Of a DNA stretch of 64,000 nt, positions 59,822 to 64,000 are shown piece by piece. Location: assembly GCA_937876205.1 (NCBI GenBank), contig CALEII010000033.1, positions 1-64,000 of the forward strand, given 5' to 3'. The notes beneath the pieces were generated by a model, which saw only the letters and a list, made by a program, of their open reading frames with translations, ran no database searches and was not told where the DNA came from. This DNA is from an uncultured Clostridia bacterium (GTDB taxonomy: Bacteria > Bacillota > Clostridia > Oscillospirales > Acutalibacteraceae). A program made the translations under genes and the position numbers. Each line of letters begins with the position of its first letter. The first letter of the stretch is position 1.

Positions 59822-61684
59822 TCAGCTGAAAAGGTTTTTGAACCATTCAATTATTGATCTGAACCATGCGATGATCATCTCAAAGAAATTGAGAGGCTTT
59901 TCTTCCGGAACGGGGTCTGTCGGGATTGAATAATTGTTACCGCTCCAGGAGCAGATTTCTGATGAAAGCCAGTTAAGTCTTGTTTCAATGAAGTAGCTGC
60001 AGAAATCTACGGCATTTTCGTAATTCTCTTCAGCGCCGTCTTTGACCACGATTCTGAAATCACCTTCATCACTGTTGTAAAGATAATAATCATCTGCATA
60101 GATGTCCCAGATTCTGTAATTCATTTTTTGCGATTCGGCAAGTGTAGTTGCGTGAGTTGCAATTGCTCCGTTTTCGCCGAGAAGAGATTTTGCTGCCAGA
60201 TAGAATTCGCCTGACTGAGGATTGATTGCTTCCTTGAGAGCATTACGGAAGCCTTCTATTTTTATCAGTCCGTTTATAAGATATTGTGTTGCTGCAAAGA
60301 AGTATTCGGGATTTGCTGCAACCTCCCTGCTTCTGTGGCCGATGCCATAGCAGATATCATAATCCCACACAGGGCCTGCATACATTATGTCTGAGTCTGC
60401 GGGAAGATAAAAGAATGCAGATGAACGGAAGCTGTCGTGATTTTTTGCAAGCTCATTTATAAGATAAAGATTTACAAGTGAATCAAGGTCGCAGTATTCA
60501 TAATAATACTTGCCTGTTGTTTTGTTGTATCCGTTTTCACTGTAAACAGCATCTTCAAATTCCTGCCAGAATGCTGCGATATATGCGCCTGAATCCTTTG
60601 TGAGGTATTCGGGATTTTTTGTAACCACACACTGACCTCTGTTTGTGACAAAGCCTGACTGCTCATTGGGATATCTTGAGGTAAACTCAAGCTCAAGAAG
60701 GTAAGCGTGATGGTCTGCATCCTCGGGATATTCAGGCTCTGTGAGACCCTGAACGTATTTGTAAGAGCCCTTACTGCCTGTTGCGGCATCGGTTTCGCCC
60801 TTACTCTTGGTTGTCTTTGTCACAACAACGGGATTTTCATAAGCATCAGTGTCTGCATTGATTTCTTCAATCATTCCGTCAAGGTCGTCTATATCAACAT
60901 TTGTTGATGCGACCTCAACCTTTTCTGTAATGAGATAATGACCTCTGTATTCGCCGTCAAAATAGAAGTCAACGGCTTCATAACTGTTGGTGTATGGCAC
61001 ACCGAGCATCTGAGCAAGGTCGAAGGTTATAGAATTGTGAATGAGTGAGTAGTCGGCGGCATTTGCGAGAAGAACATACTTCTTGCTTTTTTCTGCGGAG
61101 CCTTCAATGAGAGCTGTTTTGTTTTTAAGCTTTATCTGATATGGCTTTTTTGCGTAGTATTGGAATGTAGAGTTGCCTCTGCCCTTGATTTCTGTAACCT
61201 CGTCTGAGTAGTCAACTTCACCGTCTGCACCGATTATGGACATATTGCCCTCGGCTTCGTTTCCCTTGACAGCGTCAACAAAATCTCTGCCTGCGTTCAC
61301 GGGATCTGCGCTGACATAGAAAAGTGCACGCACATTTGCTGATTTCATAACGCTAAGAGTTGTGCCGTCAGAGAAAGCGAGAGTGTATTCACCATTGTTT
61401 TCTGCAGCAATTGCCGTAAGGTCAAATGCAACTCCGCTTTCGATTGCTGCATCACCTGCGGAAAGGGATTCGCCGTCAAAATTGAGGACAAGCTTTGTGA
61501 GGTCTGCAGAAGAAGGAAGGAAAAGGCAGTTTTTACCTGCCACGTTTTTCTGTACGCTTACAGCTGTGTTTGCATCGTCAGGATTTGCATAGTATGTCAC
61601 ATTTGAGCCGGCTGCAAATGCACACACAGAAAAGCATAAAACAAGACATAACAATGTGATTGCCGATAAAATGAATTTTTTCAA
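59822..61684 (-). CDS. Secreted CotH-family protein with amphipathic C-terminal tail
   Basis: 620 residues if it starts at TTG 61684, which I prefer: GGAGGTG lies six bases upstream and a signal peptide begins at once (KKFILSAITLLCLVLCFSVCAFA). An ATG-initiated frame from 61753 would place the Shine-Dalgarno inside the gene. CotH kinase-like domain (about 150-520): GRGNSTFQYYAKKPYQIKL, YTNSYEAVDFYFDGEYRGHY, the late LINELAKNHDSFRSSAFFY and GPVWDYDICYGIG with the DxD-like metal motif. Ends PEEKPLNFFEMIIAWFRSII then WFKNLF, an aromatic amphipathic tail shared with its neighbour. Outside the cell; maybe a spore or cell-surface protein kinase. Confidence 0.82.
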   Translation of the reverse strand: MKKFILSAITLLCLVLCFSVCAFAAGSNVTYYANPDDANTAVSVQKNVAGKNCLFLPSSADLTKLVLNFDGESLSAGDAAIESGVAFDLTAIAAENNGEYTLAFSDGTTLSVMKSANVRALFYVSADPVNAGRDFVDAVKGNEAEGNMSIIGADGEVDYSDEVTEIKGRGNSTFQYYAKKPYQIKLKNKTALIEGSAEKSKKYVLLANAADYSLIHNSITFDLAQMLGVPYTNSYEAVDFYFDGEYRGHYLITEKVEVASTNVDIDDLDGMIEEINADTDAYENPVVVTKTTKSKGETDAATGSKGSYKYVQGLTEPEYPEDADHHAYLLELEFTSRYPNEQSGFVTNRGQCVVTKNPEYLTKDSGAYIAAFWQEFEDAVYSENGYNKTTGKYYYEYCDLDSLVNLYLINELAKNHDSFRSSAFFYLPADSDIMYAGPVWDYDICYGIGHRSREVAANPEYFFAATQYLINGLIKIEGFRNALKEAINPQSGEFYLAAKSLLGENGAIATHATTLAESQKMNYRIWDIYADDYYLYNSDEGDFRIVVKDGAEENYENAVDFCSYFIETRLNWLSSEICSWSGNNYSIPTDPVPEEKPLNFFEMIIAWFRSIIEWFKNLFS

Positions 61685-61711
61685 AATTGCACCTCCGTTT
61701 TGGTCTGCAAG

Positions 61712-61738
61712 CCCCTCGGCTGAAAAACAACCGAGGGG
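61712..61738. other. GC-rich hairpin between the phosphatase and CotH-like genes
   Basis: CCCCTCGG / CCGAGGGG with an 11-base loop. No T run follows on the minus strand, so it is probably not a terminator; the two genes may be cotranscribed with the hairpin tuning the downstream gene. Confidence 0.55.
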
Positions 61739-61749
61739 ATAATAATTTG

Positions 61750-64000
61750 TCAAGCAGAGAATATTGACTCAAAGAATTCTCTGATTCTCTTGAAGAAATC
61801 AAGAATGCTCTTGAGAAGTCTTGTGAAGAAGTTGTCAACAGGACACTCGTCGCAATCACCGTCACCGTCTTCGTCGAAATGCTCACCGTAGTGAGTGAAT
61901 GTACCGTCCTTATAGAAGGAGTAGATTTCACCGTCGATTTCAACTGACTCATTCTGAAGCATATATGTGTCTGCGGGATCAAAGTAGTAAAGATTATCTT
62001 CGATTTCAACAAGACCTGTTACGGGATAGGGACCCCAGTAATATGCTGTGCCGTTGGGTGTCTCATTGAATGCACCTCTGACAAGCTTGCCGTCCTTGGC
62101 AAATTTGTACATCATACCTTCAACTGATTTTTCACCGCTGAGTGTCTTGAATCCGATTGTTCTTGAGAAGTAGTACCAGTAACCGTCGATTTCAAACCAG
62201 CCACGCTGTGCGATGCCGTTGATGTAGTATGAATATGTGCCGTCATCGTTCTTGACGAATGCACCTTGCTTGAGCTTACCGTCTTCACCGAATTCATATG
62301 TGAAGCCTTCATAAGTAACTGTGCCTGTCAGAGCAACGCCGTCTTCACCGAAGATGTAGTTGTCCTCACCGATAGCAACCCAGCCTGTCTGAACGTTGCC
62401 GCCGATAAGATACATCGGTAAATCAGTTTCAGCGTCTGTTACAAAGCCTGAATATGTGCCGACTTCTGTTGTGTAGCCGCAAACCTTACATGTGAGGTAT
62501 TCGCCGTCAAACTTGTTGACATGTCCGTTCTCTGAGCAGTCAACTGTCTTTGTTGCTGAGTATGAATCAAATACATTGTGATCTGTGCCGTCATAGTTCC
62601 ATACAGTAATGTCACAGGTTGTGTCTGTTGTGCTGACTGTAAGGTAGATTGAGTTGTATTCGTCTGAAGCGATTTCGTGGATACCGGGAACTGTTGTTAT
62701 CTGGTAGCCCTTTTCAGCTGATGTTGCGGCACAGATGAAGTATACTGCGCCATCTGCTGACTGTTCGCCTGCTGTGATGGGATATGTTCTTGCGTATGTG
62801 TGGTCGTGACCTGCAAAAACGAAGTCGATATCAGCTGCATCAACTGCTGCAGTGATTTTATCCATCATTGCTCTTGTTGTGCCGCCGCCTATGTTTGTGA
62901 AGTAGGGAGGCTGATGCATTGCGAGAATCTTCCAGTTTGCAGTTGACTTTGCTGCGTCTTCAACAAGCCAGTCAGCAGCTGCCTGTGCTTCTGAACCGCT
63001 GAGGTATTTGAATGCTGCTACATAAACATTGCCGTATTCAAATGAATATGCAAGAGGAGCCTGGTCTGTTGTGCCGGGGAGATTGAAGTAGTGAGCGGCG
63101 TTGATGCCTGCGGCATCACCTGTGAATTCGTGGTTGCCGAGTACGTGAACCATATCAATTTCACCGATATAGTCACCTGAGAATGCACCGCCGATGCCTT
63201 CCCAGTACGAGTATGAGCCTGCGTTGTCAACTGCGTCACCGGTCTGGATGCCGAATGTATAGTCTGTTTCAGATGCAGCAAGCTGAGAGAAGATAGCATC
63301 AAGATTTGATGTGTCTGCGCTCTGAGTGTCACCCATTACAAAGAAGTTTGTGTTTGTGCCTGCTCTGTCTGTAGTGAATCTTCTTACATCTGACCAGTTT
63401 GTGCCGTCGCCTACCATATAAACATATTCTGTTGCAGGAGCGAGGCCTGTAATAACAGCTGAATTGAATCTTACTGCATAGTTTGTTTCTGTTTTTCCTG
63501 AAGCAGCAGCAGTATCAACATAGCTTTTGCCTTCGAACTCTGTGAATACTGTTGCATCACCGTTTGCTTCGTAATCTGCCTTTGTTGCATACTTTACAAT
63601 TGCCTTGTCTGCACTTGCAACGGGAGAAGCCATCCACGAGATGTTCTGCTGAGTTGAAGCATCTTCAGCAGCATTGAGCTTGATGTAAGAGGGAGCTCCT
63701 GTTGTGTCGCCGCCTGCATTATAGCTCTGTGATTTATAGATGAATGAAAGGAGTCCGTCTTTTTCTGCGTAAATTGAGAATTCAGCAACAGAAGAAATGA
63801 GCAAATCTGTGTAGAGCTTGCCTTCTGCATCGGTTGTGCCGATGAGAGTGCCGTCTGCAAGGTAGATGTTTGCACCTTCAACGGGAGCAGCGTCATTATC
63901 TGTGATGTAGATGTATCCGCCGTCAGCACCAATAATCATAGTATCTGTGCTGAGAACGAAGGGAGAAATAGCTGCGTATGTGATTTTACCTGAGAATGCT
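61750..64000 (-). CDS. Secreted purple-acid-phosphatase-like metallophosphoesterase with cell-wall-binding repeats, 5' end outside window
   Basis: The frame stays open to the window edge, so the true start lies beyond 64000; 749 residues are visible. Order (numbered from the edge): Ig-like/transthyretin-like domain (GANIYLADGTLIGTTDAEGK), purple acid phosphatase N-terminal FnIII-like domain (NISWMASP ... TGLAPATEYVYMVGDG), phosphatase domain with FVMGDTQS, GIQTGDAVDN, LGNHEF, MHQPPYF and FAGHDHTYART, a Cys-pair mini-domain (LTCKVCGY), then cell-wall-binding-type repeats (GWFEIDGYWYYFS; YYINGIAQ). It ends with an Asp-rich stretch (DEDGDGDCDECP) and an aromatic amphipathic tail (FFKRIREFFESIFSA). 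Likely releases phosphate from the cell surface. Confidence 0.88.
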   Translation of the reverse strand, partial: AFSGKITYAAISPFVLSTDTMIIGADGGYIYITDNDAAPVEGANIYLADGTLIGTTDAEGKLYTDLLISSVAEFSIYAEKDGLLSFIYKSQSYNAGGDTTGAPSYIKLNAAEDASTQQNISWMASPVASADKAIVKYATKADYEANGDATVFTEFEGKSYVDTAAASGKTETNYAVRFNSAVITGLAPATEYVYMVGDGTNWSDVRRFTTDRAGTNTNFFVMGDTQSADTSNLDAIFSQLAASETDYTFGIQTGDAVDNAGSYSYWEGIGGAFSGDYIGEIDMVHVLGNHEFTGDAAGINAAHYFNLPGTTDQAPLAYSFEYGNVYVAAFKYLSGSEAQAAADWLVEDAAKSTANWKILAMHQPPYFTNIGGGTTRAMMDKITAAVDAADIDFVFAGHDHTYARTYPITAGEQSADGAVYFICAATSAEKGYQITTVPGIHEIASDEYNSIYLTVSTTDTTCDITVWNYDGTDHNVFDSYSATKTVDCSENGHVNKFDGEYLTCKVCGYTTEVGTYSGFVTDAETDLPMYLIGGNVQTGWVAIGEDNYIFGEDGVALTGTVTYEGFTYEFGEDGKLKQGAFVKNDDGTYSYYINGIAQRGWFEIDGYWYYFSRTIGFKTLSGEKSVEGMMYKFAKDGKLVRGAFNETPNGTAYYWGPYPVTGLVEIEDNLYYFDPADTYMLQNESVEIDGEIYSFYKDGTFTHYGEHFDEDGDGDCDECPVDNFFTRLLKSILDFFKRIREFFESIFSA

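Noticed and set aside
61712..61738. Terminator between the phosphatase and CotH-like genes
   Set aside because: The hairpin is strong but lacks a T run on the transcribed strand.
61685..61753. ATG start of the CotH-like gene at 61753
   Set aside because: It places 23 residues before the signal peptide and includes the GGAGGTG site; a TTG start at 61684 explains both.

Overview
The window looks like chromosome from an anaerobic, endospore-forming clostridial Firmicute, most likely a gut Oscillospirales/Ruminococcaceae relative. The signs are pyruvate:ferredoxin oxidoreductase, two T-box leaders in front of aminoacyl-tRNA synthetase loci, a cotJABC spore-coat operon, type III glutamine synthetase, a methionine synthase without reactivation domain, secreted proteins with dockerin-like DAR..LR repeats, and AGGAGG-type ribosome binding sites with TTGACA/TATAAT promoters.

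Layout. 1-2.6 kb: most of a PFOR gene (minus), with a palindrome over its promoter. 2.7-4.4 kb: a degraded RHS fragment and two small surface proteins among GC-rich repeats. 4.7-10.7 kb: a minus-strand galactoside operon (galT, SGNH hydrolase, DUF1624 membrane protein, alpha/beta hydrolase, GH36 alpha-galactosidase). 10.8-12.8 kb: a DUF896 protein and a DUF2079 membrane protein (plus). 12.9-20.3 kb: a secreted phosphoesterase, an mglBAC-type sugar ABC operon ending in an unrecognised 58-residue membrane protein, and a MATE transporter. 20.4-25.3 kb: a nucleotidyltransferase and pheST behind a phenylalanine T-box. 25.4-26.4 kb: a dockerin-like secreted protein. 26.5-35.0 kb: a tight eight-gene minus-strand operon (isomerase, argH, ktrB, ktrA, parA, glgA, isomerase, CPBP protease). 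35.1-40.7 kb: a secreted SASA-type esterase (minus) and metF-metH (plus).

40.8-43.5 kb is the most unusual part. A tRNA-Thr(CGT) gene is cut in two by a 2.6-kb element with near-identical 17-bp terminal inverted repeats and a 4-5 bp target duplication. The element carries a decayed serine recombinase, two unknown genes, and a complete second tRNA-Thr(CGT) placed just downstream of the broken gene's promoter.

43.6-64 kb: VanZ-like protein, ridA-ilvA, an aminotransferase, a tandem pair of cohesin-like/dockerin-like proteins (one with a chagasin-like domain), glnN, a threonine T-box whose synthetase is separated from it by an AT-rich foreign-looking gene, thrS, a Gfo/Idh oxidoreductase, a two-component system, cotJABC, a CotH-family protein and a secreted purple-acid-phosphatase-like protein that runs off the window.

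Two themes run through the window. First, several families of short dispersed palindromes occupy the intergenic spaces. One family begins in the stop codon of the preceding gene and keeps its stem paired although the stem sequence differs from copy to copy. Second, several secreted proteins end in a short aromatic, amphipathic C-terminal helix rather than an LPXTG or dockerin signal.
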